DNA from: Deinococcus taeanensis
GTDB taxonomy: Bacteria; Deinococcota; Deinococci; Deinococcales; Deinococcaceae
Reading direction: 5' to 3'
Length of the DNA stretch: 64,000 nucleotides
Assembly: GCF_020229735.1 (NCBI RefSeq)
Contig: NZ_CP083455.1
Location: 1,391,001-1,455,000, forward strand
The notes beneath the pieces are model-generated. The model did not search any database, was not told the DNA's origin, and saw only the letters and a program-made list of their open reading frames with translations. The translations under genes and the position numbers were made by a program. The stretch's first letter is position 1. The number at the start of each line of letters is the position of its first letter. This document shows positions 10,015-23,986 of the stretch, in pieces.

Positions 10015-11478
10015 TCAGCGGTCCGTGCGGGTCATTGCGCGCAGGTTCTCGCGAAGTTCCTCGACCTTCTCACCCAGGTCGGCATTCGGGTCAAGGCCGT
10101 TGGCGTCGGTACTGCCGGTCGAGCCCTGCATGCCTTCGGTCACCGGTTCGGTCTGACTGGTGTCCTCATGGTCGCGGGTGTCGTCATCGAGGGGAAGGTC
10201 CGGGTGGGTCATACGCTCAGCCTGCGGGACCGCTCCGTGCAGAGGATGGGAAACGCGGGAAGTGACCTTCATGGCCGCCCGCAGCGCCGTGACGCTGCTG
10301 CGCGGCCGGGCCAGGGCCGCGCGGGTCAGGGGCAGGCGGGCCCGGGCGGGCAGGGCCACGAACAGCCTCAGCATGATGCGCGCCAGCGTTCCGGCCGGCG
10401 TGCCGGGGTCCAGGAACGCCCGCCACTGTTCTGCCGGCAGCGCGAAGAACGCCTGAAAGAACGGACTCAGGGCCTCGGGCGGGAGGGTCAGGAGGGCCTG
10501 CACGCCCAGCAGGTGCACGTCGCGCTCTGCCCGCCGGGGCGCGGGCCACAGGGCCGCCCACGCCGCGCGGTGGGGGTCGTCCCCGCCGGCCAGGGCGGCG
10601 GCGGCGGCGCGGGCCACGAGGGGCGCTGCGCGCAGCGCCGCCGTGACCTGAAACCCGCTGATGGGGTGCACCATACCTCCGGCCGCGCCGAAGGCCAGCG
10701 GCCCGTGCGCGGCGGGCGCCGCGGCGTTCATGGGAAACGACACCCACTCCTCGGCCAGGATCTCGCCCGGGGGGGTGCCCTGGGCGCGCAGCCGCGCGTG
10801 AAGTCGTCCGCGCAGGTCACTGCGGGTGGGGGCGGGGCGGGCGATCAGGCTGGTTTCCTCCACGAAGTACCGGTCGCCGCCCAGGTGCATGGCGTACAGG
10901 AACGTGGGGTGCGGGTGGGGTCCGTGCGGCGCGCGGTGATCCATCCACACCATCGCGCCGGGCGGGCTGGGTGGCCGCTCGAACCGCGCGGTCAGGCCGT
11001 ACGCGGTCTGAAGGGCCGCGCCGCCCGGGTGCACGGGCGGCTGCAGGACCGGGTGGTGGCCGCTGGCATCCACGAGGAACGCGGCGCGGTACGTGACGCC
11101 GCTGCGGGTGGTGACGGCCCACAGGGCCCCGGCAGGCTGAGCGCCAAGCACGTGATCGCACGTCCACACCGACCCGGAGGCCCGGGCCAGGAGCGCGCGC
11201 AGCAGCCGGGCGTTGTCCAGCAGGGCGTACGGGCGCAGCAGGGGCGTGGGTTCCGGCCCGGTGTACACGCGCACGTCCGTCCACACGTGCGCCGCGCACG
11301 AGCGGGCCCAGCCGGGCAGGTCGTCGAGCCAGGCGCCGTACGTGGCGGGAAACGCGGTGGGGGCGTGCGGGGTGATCACACGCACACTGAGCCCCTCGCC
11401 GCGCAACGCGCCGGTCATGGCAAGTGCGGCGGGCCCGCCCCCGATGATGAGGGCGTGGGTGTCGGCCGGCAGGATCAC
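10015..11478 (-). CDS. lycopene cyclase (CrtL/CrtLm type)
   Basis: A 487-residue FAD/NAD(P)-binding protein. The N-terminal dinucleotide motif [10 protein letters not shown], the MDHR and FLYAM segments, the FVEETSL motif and the [16 protein letters not shown] region are the landmarks of plant/cyanobacterial-type lycopene cyclases. It would cyclise lycopene on the way to monocyclic carotenoids such as the deinoxanthin of Deinococcus. The last ~65 residues (from 10212) are an acidic, Thr-rich, probably disordered tail that cyclases do not need. That tail begins at an in-frame ATG preceded by CAGGCT and six bases, so it may be a fused or separately made small protein. The GTG start at 11478 follows TAGCCT by six bases, which is leaderless. 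Confidence 0.85.
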   Translation of the reverse strand: MILPADTHALIIGGGPAALAMTGALRGEGLSVRVITPHAPTAFPATYGAWLDDLPGWARSCAAHVWTDVRVYTGPEPTPLLRPYALLDNARLLRALLARASGSVWTCDHVLGAQPAGALWAVTTRSGVTYRAAFLVDASGHHPVLQPPVHPGGAALQTAYGLTARFERPPSPPGAMVWMDHRAPHGPHPHPTFLYAMHLGGDRYFVEETSLIARPAPTRSDLRGRLHARLRAQGTPPGEILAEEWVSFPMNAAAPAAHGPLAFGAAGGMVHPISGFQVTAALRAAPLVARAAAAALAGGDDPHRAAWAALWPAPRRAERDVHLLGVQALLTLPPEALSPFFQAFFALPAEQWRAFLDPGTPAGTLARIMLRLFVALPARARLPLTRAALARPRSSVTALRAAMKVTSRVSHPLHGAVPQAERMTHPDLPLDDDTRDHEDTSQTEPVTEGMQGSTGSTDANGLDPNADLGEKVEELRENLRAMTRTDR

Positions 11479-11484
11479 CCGTTC

Positions 11485-11490
11485 AGGCTA
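11485..11490 (-). promoter_or_regulatory. leaderless promoter of lycopene cyclase
   Basis: TAGCCT on the minus strand, 6 bases before GTG 11478. Confidence 0.6.
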
Positions 11491-11584
11491 CCGCTGCCAC
11501 TCCAGGCCGGAGTGTAGGACGGCACCCACCCGCGGGGGCGGCGGGCGTGAAGATCCGGTCAACGCGGAACTGTGGCGCAGGGGT

Positions 11585-11613
11585 TTGTCAGCTGCAGGAC
11601 GGGCACCTAGCCT
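11585..11613 (+). promoter_or_regulatory. leaderless promoter with -35 for the lipoprotein esterase
   Basis: -35 TTGTCA (11585-11590), 17-base spacer, -10 TAGCCT (11608-11613), then 7 bases to ATG 11621. This is one of the clearest promoters in the window. Confidence 0.75.
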
Positions 11614-11620
11614 GTGCGGC

Positions 11621-12508
11621 ATGACTGTCAATGGACGTTCCACCGGCCGGCGCGCCCTGCTGGGCGGGGCGATGCTGGCCCTCGCGGCGGGCCTCGCCGC
11701 CTGCTCCCAGCGCGGAGCGCAGGACACCCTGAACCTCGCCGTTTCCACCCGCGGCCTGACGGTCACGCCGGACCTCCGGTTCGGCCCGGACGCCCGTCAC
11801 CGGATGGACGTGTACGCTCCGCAGAACGCCCGGAACGCGCCGGTCGTGCTGTTCATTCACGGCGGGTCCTGGGAGGGCGGCAGCAAGGAGACGCACCGGT
11901 TCGTGGGGGAATCCCTGGCACGCGCCGGCTACGTCACGGCCGTGATGAACTACCGCCTGGCGCCCATGAACCGTTACCCGGCGTACGTGCAGGACGCCGC
12001 GCTGGCTCTGAAGGTCCTGCGGGAGAAGGCCGGCGTTCTGGGCGGCCATCCGGACAATCTGTTCGTGATGGGCCACTCGGCCGGGGCATTCAACGCCGTG
12101 GAAGCCGTGGATAACGTGCGGTGGCTGGCGGAGGTGGGCGTGCCGGTGAGGGCCGTGCGGGGCGTGATCGGCGTGGCCGGACCGTACTCATACGATTTCC
12201 GGCAGTTCTCCAGCGCGCGGGCCTTCCCGGAAGGCGCCACGCCGGATGAGGTGATGCCCGACCGGCACGTGCGTCCCGACGCGCCGCCCCACCTGCTGCT
12301 CGTTGCGGCGAACGACGAGACGGTGTATGAGCAGAACGGCGTGAACATGCGCGCCGCGTTGCAGCGGGCCGGGGTACCTGTGACGTACACCGTGCTGCCG
12401 CGCGTGAATCACATCACCGTGATTGCCGCCATGGCGCGCCCGCTGACTTTCCTCGGCGGGACCCGGCAGGCCGTGATTGATTTCATCGAAACGCGCCGCC
12501 TGCGGTGA
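11621..12508 (+). CDS. alpha/beta-hydrolase lipoprotein (carboxylesterase-like)
   Basis: A 295-residue exported hydrolase. The N-terminus has RR, a hydrophobic stretch and a lipobox ending at Cys28 (LAAC). The mature part has the HGGSW oxyanion-hole motif (His80), the nucleophile elbow GHSAG (about 150), an acidic residue region ANDET and a C-terminal VNHIT histidine, so the catalytic triad appears complete. The architecture matches the esterase/kynurenine-formamidase-like branch of the alpha/beta hydrolases; the substrate is unknown. The start is fixed by the leaderless promoter, since no Shine-Dalgarno is present. Confidence 0.85.
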   Translation: MTVNGRSTGRRALLGGAMLALAAGLAACSQRGAQDTLNLAVSTRGLTVTPDLRFGPDARHRMDVYAPQNARNAPVVLFIHGGSWEGGSKETHRFVGESLARAGYVTAVMNYRLAPMNRYPAYVQDAALALKVLREKAGVLGGHPDNLFVMGHSAGAFNAVEAVDNVRWLAEVGVPVRAVRGVIGVAGPYSYDFRQFSSARAFPEGATPDEVMPDRHVRPDAPPHLLLVAANDETVYEQNGVNMRAALQRAGVPVTYTVLPRVNHITVIAAMARPLTFLGGTRQAVIDFIETRRLR

Positions 12509-12559
12509 CGCCCGGTGGGCTCCCCCTGGCAGGCGCCGGGTGGGCTCACGGGCGGGGCG

Positions 12560-12565
12560 TAGCAT
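12560..12565 (+). promoter_or_regulatory. leaderless -10 of the small lipoprotein gene
   Basis: TAGCAT followed by 7 bases and ATG 12573; weak -35 region. Confidence 0.55.
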
Positions 12566-12572
12566 AGGCAGC

Positions 12573-12944
12573 ATGCTACGCCCCGTTCTTGCGCTGCTGC
12601 TGCTGTGCCCGGTCCTGAGCAGCTGCCGTTACAACTTCGTGCCGCTGATCCCCGGGCAGATCGAACCGGACCTGCCCGCGCGCATTGAGCAGGCGGTCCT
12701 GACGCGTGACGGGGAGCGCCTGCGCCTGAGTGCGCAGGTGCAGGGCCGGTTCGAGCCGGGGTACCTGAGCGTGGCGTGGTTCAACGGCAGTGCACCGATC
12801 GGGCAGGACAGCGTGTACCTGGACGCCGGGCAGCGGACGGCCACCTTCGAGCTGAGCGCCCCCGGCAAGGGCGCGTACCGGGCCGTGCTGTCGTTCGGCG
12901 GAACCGTGCTGCGGCAACTGGAACTGTACGAGGTTCAGCCTTGA
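12573..12944 (+). CDS. small lipoprotein of unknown function
   Basis: 123 residues with a classical lipoprotein signal (hydrophobic LLLL core, lipobox LSSC, Cys18). The mature domain of about 105 residues is rich in beta-strand alternation ([20 protein letters not shown]) and resembles a small Ig-like or beta-sandwich domain. I do not recognise a family. The stop codon overlaps the start of the next gene (TTGA), so the two are probably cotranslated. Confidence 0.75.
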   Translation: MLRPVLALLLLCPVLSSCRYNFVPLIPGQIEPDLPARIEQAVLTRDGERLRLSAQVQGRFEPGYLSVAWFNGSAPIGQDSVYLDAGQRTATFELSAPGKGAYRAVLSFGGTVLRQLELYEVQP

Positions 12945-13363
12945 GCGGAAGCGGCACCCCCGCCTGGCTCGGCGTGGTCGAATGGACGGCCGGCACGCAC
13001 GAGCGTTTCATCTGGCGCGGCGGGGTCCTGGAGCCGCTGCGCACGGAAGCGCGGCCCGCGCCGGTAAACTACGGGTGCCTGCCGGGCACGCTGAACCCCG
13101 CCGATAACGCCGAGGTGGACGCCGTGTGGCTGGGTCCCCCCCGCCCGGTCGGCGAGGAGGTCACGGCCGCGCCCGCCGGACTGCTGCACCTGCTGGACGG
13201 GGATCACAAGGTGATTTTCAGCGACGCGCCCCTGAACCCGGAGGCGCTGACGGGGCTGCTGTCCTGGTTTCCGCCGGACCGGGGCGCGGTGGTGCAGCCG
13301 GCCGCGGCCGCCTGGGCGTGGCTGACGCAGCTGGAGAAAACCGGCCGTCACCCCGGGGGCTGA
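12941..13363 (+). CDS. truncated family I inorganic pyrophosphatase-like protein
   Basis: 140 residues starting at TTG 12941, which overlaps the preceding stop. The segment [23 protein letters not shown] aligns by eye with the family I pyrophosphatase core (YGFIP...TL...DGDPLDVLV), followed by a PRPVGEEV loop and LDGDHKVIF, which corresponds to the late Asp/Lys region. Of the DxDxxD metal triad only the first and last Asp are kept and the middle is Ala, and the usual C-terminal part is missing (the family is normally about 170-220 residues). It may therefore be a degenerate enzyme or have another role. The pairing with a lipoprotein gene is unexplained. Confidence 0.6.
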   Translation: MSGSGTPAWLGVVEWTAGTHERFIWRGGVLEPLRTEARPAPVNYGCLPGTLNPADNAEVDAVWLGPPRPVGEEVTAAPAGLLHLLDGDHKVIFSDAPLNPEALTGLLSWFPPDRGAVVQPAAAAWAWLTQLEKTGRHPGG

Positions 13364-13439
13364 ACGCCACTGGCCGCGGGTCCCGGACGGGGGCGCAGCA
13401 TGACCGGGCGACCGCACACGACCCGCTGCGCCCCATTCG

Positions 13440-14318
13440 TCAGGGTCTGTGACCCTGAGCTTCTGCCGCCCAGCCCTGCGAGAGGGGCGCGAGTTGCGCC
13501 GCCACCCACGTCATCCCCTCACTGTTCGGGTACGTGATGGCGCTGTGGTCCTCGCGCACGGAAACAAAGCGGTCAAGGGCGCGGTCCGTGCCGTCCAGGC
13601 GGACGTTATGCCCGAGTTCGAACAGGTAGTTCACGGTGAATCCGGTCTCGGCGCCCCGCTCCGGAAGGCGTTTGCTCTGGACTTCCAGGCCGCGCCGGAC
13701 GTTGGTCCAGACCACGTCCTTGGCGTTTATCAGTCGCCCGGCGACCATCATGCGGTCGCAGGCGGTGAGGGGGGAATACGGCCCTGCGCCGCGCAGCAAC
13801 GGCCGGAAATCGGTTTTCCAGCCCAGACAGATCCCGTCCAGGTCGATCTGCACGTCGAAGGTGACGTCCGGGTGGTCCCGGGTGAGCTGGTGGGTCCACG
13901 CGACGCCCTGCGAATGGCCCAGCAGTACCATCCGCGGCGGGCGCGGCCCGCTGAGCCACGTTCGTTTCACGGCCTTCAGGTCGTCCTCCAGCGCCGCGTA
14001 CCCCCGCTGAGGCACATTGACCAGTGTAGACGTGAAGGTCCGGGCCGGGTGGCTGGCGTACCCGGCCACCTGCACCGACAGGCCCGCGTCCTGGAAGGCG
14101 GCGGCCACGCGGTCCACCGCGCCGCGGGACGAGAGGTAATCCCAGTTGTCGCGCGGCGCGGCGCACGGCACGCCGCAGCGGCCGGAGACGCTCAGCACCA
14201 CCACGTCCGGCGCGGGTCCGGACAGGTTCAGGGCGGGGGTCAGGGTGGGGAGGACAGTGCGCACGGGCGCGCAGGCCGTCAGGAGCAGGCCGCAGAGCAG
14301 CGCGTGGCGGACATTCAC
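13440..14318 (-). CDS. alpha/beta-hydrolase-like lipoprotein
   Basis: 292 residues. The N-terminus VNVRHALLCGLLLTAC is a lipoprotein signal with Cys16. The body has a serine nucleophile elbow (VLLGHSQGVAW) and a DLDG acidic segment; a histidine such as the one in REDHSAITY or ELGHNVR could complete a triad. It may be a surface esterase or lipase-like protein; the substrate is unknown. The annotated frame is open to 14471, but GTG 14318 is preceded by TACACT and six bases, and the signal peptide begins exactly there. It is convergent to the pyrophosphatase-like gene. Confidence 0.75.
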   Translation of the reverse strand: MNVRHALLCGLLLTACAPVRTVLPTLTPALNLSGPAPDVVVLSVSGRCGVPCAAPRDNWDYLSSRGAVDRVAAAFQDAGLSVQVAGYASHPARTFTSTLVNVPQRGYAALEDDLKAVKRTWLSGPRPPRMVLLGHSQGVAWTHQLTRDHPDVTFDVQIDLDGICLGWKTDFRPLLRGAGPYSPLTACDRMMVAGRLINAKDVVWTNVRRGLEVQSKRLPERGAETGFTVNYLFELGHNVRLDGTDRALDRFVSVREDHSAITYPNSEGMTWVAAQLAPLSQGWAAEAQGHRP

Positions 14319-14324
14319 GCGCTC

Positions 14325-14330
14325 AGTGTA
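14325..14330 (-). promoter_or_regulatory. leaderless promoter of the 13440-14318 lipoprotein
   Basis: TACACT on the minus strand, 6 bases before GTG 14318. Confidence 0.6.
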
Positions 14331-14368
14331 GGGGGCCGGGTGCCGGGGCAGTGTGGCGCCCGTGGGGG

Positions 14369-15052
14369 TCAGGCGCGGGCCCGGTAGAGTTTCACGGGTC
14401 GGCCCGCATGGCCGTACTGGTGTTCCAGGGTGGCCTGCCCGCTGCGCACGAGGTGCTCCAGGTAACGCCACGCGGTCACACGGCTCAGCCCGACCTGATC
14501 CCCGACCTCCTCGGCGGTGACGGCGCCCGTAGCGACGGCCAGGGCCTGCGCGACCCGTTCCAGGGTGTTCGGGTCGATGCCGCGCGGCAGGGGCGCGGGC
14601 GAGGTGCTGCTCAGGCCAAGCAGGCGGTCGAGGCGGCCCTGGTCCAGGCGGGAAGCGCTGGGGGTGCGGGCGTGCCGGGCGCGGTGCCGGGCGATCAGGT
14701 CGGCGAGGCGCGCGCCGGTGAATGGTTTGATCAGGTAGTCGAATGCGCCGTGGGCGAGGGCGAGGCGCACGCTGGGTTCATCGTCCGCGGCGGTGATCAT
14801 GGCGACGTCGGTCGTGAGGCCCTGGGTCCTCCAGTGGCGCAGCAGGCCCAGTCCGCTGCCGTCGGGCAGGTGCACGTCGAGCAGGATCAGGTCCGGGCGC
14901 AGCGCCTGGGCGAGCGCGTCACCCTGCGCGCAGGTGGCGGCGCTGCCGACCACGTGCACGTCCGGATCGCGTTCCAGCAGGTCGCGGTTCACGCGGGCGA
15001 CCCGCAGGTCATCCTCGACGAGCAGGACCCTCACGCGGGCGGAGGGCGTCAT
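14369..15052 (-). CDS. CitB/DcuR-type response regulator
   Basis: 227 residues. The receiver domain has acidic VLLVEDD, the phospho-acceptor in [11 protein letters not shown] and the switch Lys in YLIKPF. The C-terminal DNA-binding domain ([23 protein letters not shown]) is the winged-helix type of the CitB/DcuR/MalR family rather than OmpR or NarL. ATG 15052 overlaps the stop of the histidine kinase as ATGA, so the two are coupled. With tctCBA divergent next door it most likely activates tricarboxylate uptake. Confidence 0.92.
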   Translation of the reverse strand: MTPSARVRVLLVEDDLRVARVNRDLLERDPDVHVVGSAATCAQGDALAQALRPDLILLDVHLPDGSGLGLLRHWRTQGLTTDVAMITAADDEPSVRLALAHGAFDYLIKPFTGARLADLIARHRARHARTPSASRLDQGRLDRLLGLSSTSPAPLPRGIDPNTLERVAQALAVATGAVTAEEVGDQVGLSRVTAWRYLEHLVRSGQATLEHQYGHAGRPVKLYRARA

Positions 15053-16641
15053 GCGCCGGCCTCCTGTGGGAGCTGCAGGCGCGCGGCGGGGAGCGGCAGG
15101 CTCAGCTGAAAGACGGTGTGCTCACCGCGCCGGGTGTGGCGCAGGGTGCCGCCCAGGGCCTCCACGCGCGTCATCACGCCGTGCAGGCCGTAGCCACGGC
15201 CTTCGCCTTTGCTACTCACGCCGCGGGCGTACAGGGTCTGCGCGAGGTGGGGGGAGACGCCGGGGCCGGTGTCCTCCACCTCGATCTGCATGCCGTCGGG
15301 GTCCTCGCCAATCAGGACGCTCACGTACCCGGGCTGTCCGGCGAGTGCCTCGAAGGCGTTCTCGGTAAGGTTCCCCACGGCGCTGACCAGGGTGTCGGCG
15401 TGCCGTTCCCACACGGCGCTCAGGCTGCTGCCCTCGACCACCTCGAAGTCCACGCCGAGTTCCTGGGCGCGCTCACGCTTTCCGGCGAGCAGCGCCACGA
15501 GGCGGGGAACCTGCACGTCGCGCAGCAGCTGGCGGAACTGGGTGTCCGCGTGAATCTCGGCGTTCAGGACGCGCAGGGCCTCGTCGCTGCGGCCCAGTTG
15601 CAGCAGGCCCGACAGAACGTGCAGGCGGTTCTGGTACTCGTGGGTCTGCGCGCGCAGCACGTCCACGAAGCCGCGCGCGTGCGTGAGCTCATCGGCCAGG
15701 GCGAGCGCCTCGGCGCGGTCGCGGAAACCCACCACGAAGCCGCCGCCGTCCAGCGGTTCGATGTTCACCAGGACCGGCTGACCCCGCAGGCTGAGTTCCA
15801 GGTTCTGGGTGCGCGCGGCGCCGCTGCCGGCCGTGAACAGCGCCAGTTCCGGCCAGAGGGTCGCCAGGGGCGCCGGGGCAGACGGCCCGCCCAGCATGGC
15901 GCCGGCGCGGCTGCTGATCAGGGTGACCAGGCCGCCTGGGCCGACCGCCAGGACGCCCTCGCGTAGCGCTGCCAGAACGGCCCGCTGCTGCTGGGCGAGC
16001 TGCGCGATCTGTTCAGGCTCGAGATTCAGGATCTCGGCCCGAAGGCGCCGCGCCGCCCACACGGCGCCCCCCGTTCCCAGGCTCAGCGCCAGGATGAACC
16101 AGGGCAGCAGGCTGACCAGCGCACTGAGCACCAGGTGCCACACCTGGGGCATCAGGTAGCCGGTGCTGACCACACCGACCACCCGCGTGCCCGTCACGCC
16201 GCCCTGCCAGACCGGCACCTTGCCGCGCACGCTGTAGCCCAGGCTGCCGCGCGCAACGGTGACCACCTCGCGCCCGGCGAACGGTTCAGCGTTGTCGCCG
16301 CCCTCCATGGGCTGCCCCAGCCGGTCGGTCAGCGGGTGCGCCAGCCGGATGCCGGCGCGGTTGCCGACCACGATGAAGTCCGCTTCGGCCTCGTCGCGCA
16401 GGGCATTCACGCGGGCATTCAGGTCCGGGTTCTGCGTGCCGCGCTCCGCGCCCCGCACGACCACCGGCAGCTGCGCGACGATGCGGCTGGCGGTCAGGGC
16501 CCGCTCGCCCAGGCGGGCGCGGGCCTCGCGGTACAGCTGGGCGGTCTGGACGATCACCAGCAGGACCGTCATGCCGCACAGCACCATCAGGTGCAGCCGC
16601 ACCAGGCGGCCCTGCAGGGTGGGGCGACGGGAAAGGATCAT
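15049..16641 (-). CDS. CitA/DcuS-type sensor histidine kinase
   Basis: 530 residues. TM1 is near residues 13-37 ([17 protein letters not shown]), followed by a periplasmic PAS/Cache-like sensor ([31 protein letters not shown] as in citrate and C4-dicarboxylate sensors), TM2 ([18 protein letters not shown]), a cytoplasmic PAS, the SpoOB-type dimerisation helix with His in THEYQNRLH, and an HATPase with N box ([10 protein letters not shown]), DTGPGV and GRGYGLHG. It probably senses external citrate or a related tricarboxylate. The ATG at 16641 is preceded by GGGAG; a longer frame to 17139 runs into tctC and is rejected. Confidence 0.93.
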   Translation of the reverse strand: MILSRRPTLQGRLVRLHLMVLCGMTVLLVIVQTAQLYREARARLGERALTASRIVAQLPVVVRGAERGTQNPDLNARVNALRDEAEADFIVVGNRAGIRLAHPLTDRLGQPMEGGDNAEPFAGREVVTVARGSLGYSVRGKVPVWQGGVTGTRVVGVVSTGYLMPQVWHLVLSALVSLLPWFILALSLGTGGAVWAARRLRAEILNLEPEQIAQLAQQQRAVLAALREGVLAVGPGGLVTLISSRAGAMLGGPSAPAPLATLWPELALFTAGSGAARTQNLELSLRGQPVLVNIEPLDGGGFVVGFRDRAEALALADELTHARGFVDVLRAQTHEYQNRLHVLSGLLQLGRSDEALRVLNAEIHADTQFRQLLRDVQVPRLVALLAGKRERAQELGVDFEVVEGSSLSAVWERHADTLVSAVGNLTENAFEALAGQPGYVSVLIGEDPDGMQIEVEDTGPGVSPHLAQTLYARGVSSKGEGRGYGLHGVMTRVEALGGTLRHTRRGEHTVFQLSLPLPAARLQLPQEAGA

Positions 16642-16655
16642 GACAGTTCTCCCTG

Positions 16656-16661
16656 AGTGTA
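16656..16661 (-). promoter_or_regulatory. candidate -10 of the two-component operon
   Basis: TACACT leftward, 14 bases before ATG 16641 with GGGAG between. The -35 is poor, as expected for an activator-dependent promoter. Confidence 0.4.
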
Positions 16662-16693
16662 GAAGGTTGCCGGGTTCCGCACACCGGGTTTTG

Positions 16694-16725
16694 TGCAATG
16701 CGTGCATGGCCGTGCATTGCGTACA
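16694..16725. promoter_or_regulatory. repeat element between the sensor gene and tctC, candidate regulator site
   Basis: Two direct repeats, TGCAATGCGTGCA (16694-16706) and TGCATTGCGTACA (16713-16725), match at 11 of 13 bases with a 19-base period. The same bases hold an inverted pair GCAATGC/GCATTGC (16695-16701, 16714-16720). The block lies 31 bases upstream of the tctC -35, where a response regulator would act. Confidence 0.55.
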
Positions 16726-16756
16726 CGGAAAGCCGCTGTGACGCGCAAAAAACGTC

Positions 16757-16786
16757 TTGTGACCCACACAGGAACAGGCGTAGCGT
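16757..16786 (+). promoter_or_regulatory. promoter of tctCBA
   Basis: -35 TTGTGA (16757-16762), 18-base spacer, -10 TAGCGT (16781-16786); 5' leader of about 57 bases ending in AGGAGG before ATG 16850. Confidence 0.6.
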
Positions 16787-16849
16787 AAAGGGGCATTCAC
16801 AACCAGGCTGCCGCGACCGCCGCGGCGCACCACCTCAGGAGGAACACCC

Positions 16850-17800
<951 letters not shown>

Positions 17801-17886
17801 GTCCACGCCACACCCGCCGTTCAAGGGCGGGGGCGAGCGAGCCTCGCCTCCGCCCCCGTTCTTGCCCTTCCTGAGGAGTTTCCCCT

Positions 17887-18405
17887 GTGACTGACCCTTC
17901 CCCCTCCCCTGCGCCGGCCGTCCGGGCACCGCTGAGCCTCCCGGACCTCGCCGTGGCGCTGGGCATCCTGGTGCTTGGCGGCCTGCTGCTGGCCGGTACG
18001 CTGCAGATTCCGTTCGGAATCAACGCGGTGGTCGGCCCGCGCGTGTTTCCGCTGATCGTCTCGGTCGGTACGCTGCTGCTGGGCGCCCTGCTGCTCGTCT
18101 CCACACTGCGCGGCTACCGGGCCGAACCGGCCGCCGAGGAGGATTCCGACCCGGACGCGAAGCCGGACCTGCGCCAGCCCGGGATCATCCTGGCGGGATT
18201 CCTGGTGGGCACCCTGCTTCTGCAGCCGCTGGGGTTCGTGCTGGGCACGGCCGTGATGTATTTCAGTGTGGGCTTCGCGTTCGGTGAGCGCCGCCTGCCC
18301 CTGCTGGTGGGCGTGGCGCTCGTTGTGGCGCTGGTCACGTACGTGGCCTTCACCCGCGGGCTGGGGCTCAGCCTGCCGGCCGGTGTGCTGAAAGGGGTGC
18401 TGTGA
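17887..18405 (+). CDS. tctB: tripartite tricarboxylate transporter, small membrane subunit
   Basis: 172 residues with four predicted membrane segments ([58 protein letters not shown], and [19 protein letters not shown]). A hydrophilic acidic loop joins the second and third segments. This is the usual TctB size and topology. GTG 17887 has GAGGAG upstream; its stop overlaps tctA. Confidence 0.93.
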   Translation: MTDPSPSPAPAVRAPLSLPDLAVALGILVLGGLLLAGTLQIPFGINAVVGPRVFPLIVSVGTLLLGALLLVSTLRGYRAEPAAEEDSDPDAKPDLRQPGIILAGFLVGTLLLQPLGFVLGTAVMYFSVGFAFGERRLPLLVGVALVVALVTYVAFTRGLGLSLPAGVLKGVL

Positions 18406-19916
18406 TGGACGCCGTTCAGTCCCTGCTGGCGGGCTTCGAGACCGCCCTGACTCCCCTGAACCTGCTGTGGGCTCTGCTCGGCGTGACGCTGGGCACGCTG
18501 GTGGGCGTGCTGCCCGGCATCGGCCCGGCCCTGACAGTGGCGCTGCTGCTGCCGGTCACGGCGAAACTGCCGCCGGTGAGCGCGTTCATCATGTTCGCCG
18601 GGATCTATTACGGGGGGATGTTCGGTGGGTCCACGACCAGCATTCTGCTGAACACACCTGGGGAATCAAGCTCCATCATCACGGCGCTGGAAGGCAACAA
18701 GATGGCCCGCCGTGGCCGCGCCGCCGCGGCCCTGGCCACCGCGGCCATCGGGTCGTTCGTGGCCGGCACGATCGGCACGGCCCTGCTGACCTTCGCGGCG
18801 CCCGCCATTGCGGAGGTCGCGGTGCAGATCCCGCCCAGCGCGAAGTTCGCGCTGATCATGCTGGCGTTCGTGACCATCAGCGCCACCTTTGGCGGGTCGC
18901 CGCTGCGCGGCCTGATCAGTCTGTTCTTCGGCCTGGCAATCGGTCTGGTCGGCACGGACCTGCAGAGCGGGCAGGCGCGCTTCACGCTGGGGTACCCGGA
19001 ACTCCTGGACGGCATTGATTTCGTGACCGTGGTGATCGGCCTGTTCGCGGTCGGTGAGACGCTGTTCGTCGCCAGCCGCCTGCGCAAGGACAAAGCCAGC
19101 GTCATCAAGCTTGAAGGGAACGCCAGCATGACCCGCGACGACTGGCGCCGCTCGTGGAAACCCTGGCTGCGCGGCACGGCGCTCGGCTTCCCGTTCGGGG
19201 CGATTCCGGCGGGCGGCGCGGAGATCCCCACCTTCCTGAGCTACACCCTGGAGAAGAAGCTCAGCCGGCACCCTGAGGAGTTCGGCAAGGGCGCCATTGA
19301 GGGTGTGGCCGGGCCGGAAGCCGCGAACAACGCCTCTGCGGCCGGCGTGCTCGTTCCCCTGCTGACCTTGGGCCTGCCCACCAGTGCCACGGCCGCGATT
19401 CTGCTGGCCGCGTTCCAGCAGTACGGGCTGCAACCCGGGCCACTGCTGTTCGTCACCAGCCCGGACCTGGTGTGGGGCCTGATTGCCAGCCTGTACATCG
19501 GCAACGTCATGCTGCTGGCCCTGAACCTGCCGCTGGCCCCCATCTGGGCGCGGCTGCTGCTGATCCCCCGTCCGTTCCTGTACGCCGGCATCCTGGTGTT
19601 CAGCACGGTCGGCGTGTATTCACTGAACAACAGCGTGTTCGACCTGTTCCTGCTGGCGATCTTCGGCGTGATCGGGTACGGCATGCGCCGCTTCGACTTT
19701 CCGGTCACGCCCGCGATCATCGGTGTGATTCTGGGGCCGGTCGCCGAAAGTCAGTTCCGCACGGCCACCCAGCAGAGCAATGGGGATTTCAGTGTGTTTG
19801 TGCGCCAGCCTCTCTCGGCGTTCATCCTGCTGCTGGTGCTGCTGTCGCTGATCATTCCGCAGGTGCTCAAGGCCCGCGCACGCGCCGCTGGGCGGGGGGC
19901 GGTGCAGGCAGGCTGA
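18405..19916 (+). CDS. tctA: tripartite tricarboxylate transporter, large membrane subunit
   Basis: 503 residues, about 11-12 membrane segments, with the TctA signatures [17 protein letters not shown] and [20 protein letters not shown] in the N-terminal half and [16 protein letters not shown] in the second half. It is the transport channel of the secondary carboxylate importer and is energised by ion gradients. It starts at ATG 18405 (overlapping the tctB TGA as TGATG) or at GTG 18402 immediately before it. Confidence 0.95.
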   Translation: MDAVQSLLAGFETALTPLNLLWALLGVTLGTLVGVLPGIGPALTVALLLPVTAKLPPVSAFIMFAGIYYGGMFGGSTTSILLNTPGESSSIITALEGNKMARRGRAAAALATAAIGSFVAGTIGTALLTFAAPAIAEVAVQIPPSAKFALIMLAFVTISATFGGSPLRGLISLFFGLAIGLVGTDLQSGQARFTLGYPELLDGIDFVTVVIGLFAVGETLFVASRLRKDKASVIKLEGNASMTRDDWRRSWKPWLRGTALGFPFGAIPAGGAEIPTFLSYTLEKKLSRHPEEFGKGAIEGVAGPEAANNASAAGVLVPLLTLGLPTSATAAILLAAFQQYGLQPGPLLFVTSPDLVWGLIASLYIGNVMLLALNLPLAPIWARLLLIPRPFLYAGILVFSTVGVYSLNNSVFDLFLLAIFGVIGYGMRRFDFPVTPAIIGVILGPVAESQFRTATQQSNGDFSVFVRQPLSAFILLLVLLSLIIPQVLKARARAAGRGAVQAG

Positions 19917-19931
19917 GGCTCTGCCGTCAGG

Positions 19932-19960
19932 GGGCGTCCGGGGTGACCTGGGCGCCCTTT
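19932..19960 (+). terminator. intrinsic terminator of tctCBA
   Basis: GGGCGTCC (19932-19939) pairs with GGGCGCCC (19950-19957) through eight pairs including one G-T, with a 10-base loop, followed by TTT. It starts 16 bases after the tctA stop. Confidence 0.65.
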
Positions 19961-20069
19961 CCGATGGGCCCAGCCTGAACGGCGTGTGAGCAGGCACCTG
20001 TCCAAGCACCCCGGGGAGCCCGGGAGGAGGGCTGCGCTATCCTGGCGGGAACCGCGCCTGATGGGCGTG

Positions 20070-20183
20070 GTCATCCAGAACTGCCGGAGGGTGTTTCCTG
20101 CCCGATTGCACGGCGTGGCAACCGGCCTTCATTACGGCACCGGTGCCCTCAGGAAAGACCCGCGTGGGTGCGCTGACGATGGC
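20070..20183 (+). promoter_or_regulatory. SAM-I riboswitch aptamer upstream of metH
   Basis: The 5' strand GTCATCCAGA leads into GGAGGG (20086-20091), then GCCCGAT (20100-20106), GGCAACC (20117-20123) and GGTGCC (20142-20147), in the order and spacing of the S-box/SAM-I core. P1 is closed by GTCATC (20070-20075) with GATGGC (20178-20183). P3 is formed by CCGG sequences either side of an A/T-containing loop. The aptamer ends about 95 bases before metH; the expression platform contains a GCCGC/GCGGC hairpin with no T-run, so translation control is as likely as termination. Confidence 0.82.
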
Positions 20184-20278
20184 GCGAGCGGGGACGATGG
20201 CCCACAGGCGGCGCTGCGCGCGCAACACGACTTTCAGGGCCGCTGTCAGGGCGGCTCTCGACGATCAGGGGTACAACA

Positions 20279-23982
<3,704 letters not shown>

Positions 23983-23986
<4 letters not shown>

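Noticed and set aside
19990..20278. Cobalamin riboswitch upstream of metH
   Set aside because: No B12-box (GCCACTG-type core); the conserved elements fit SAM-I instead.
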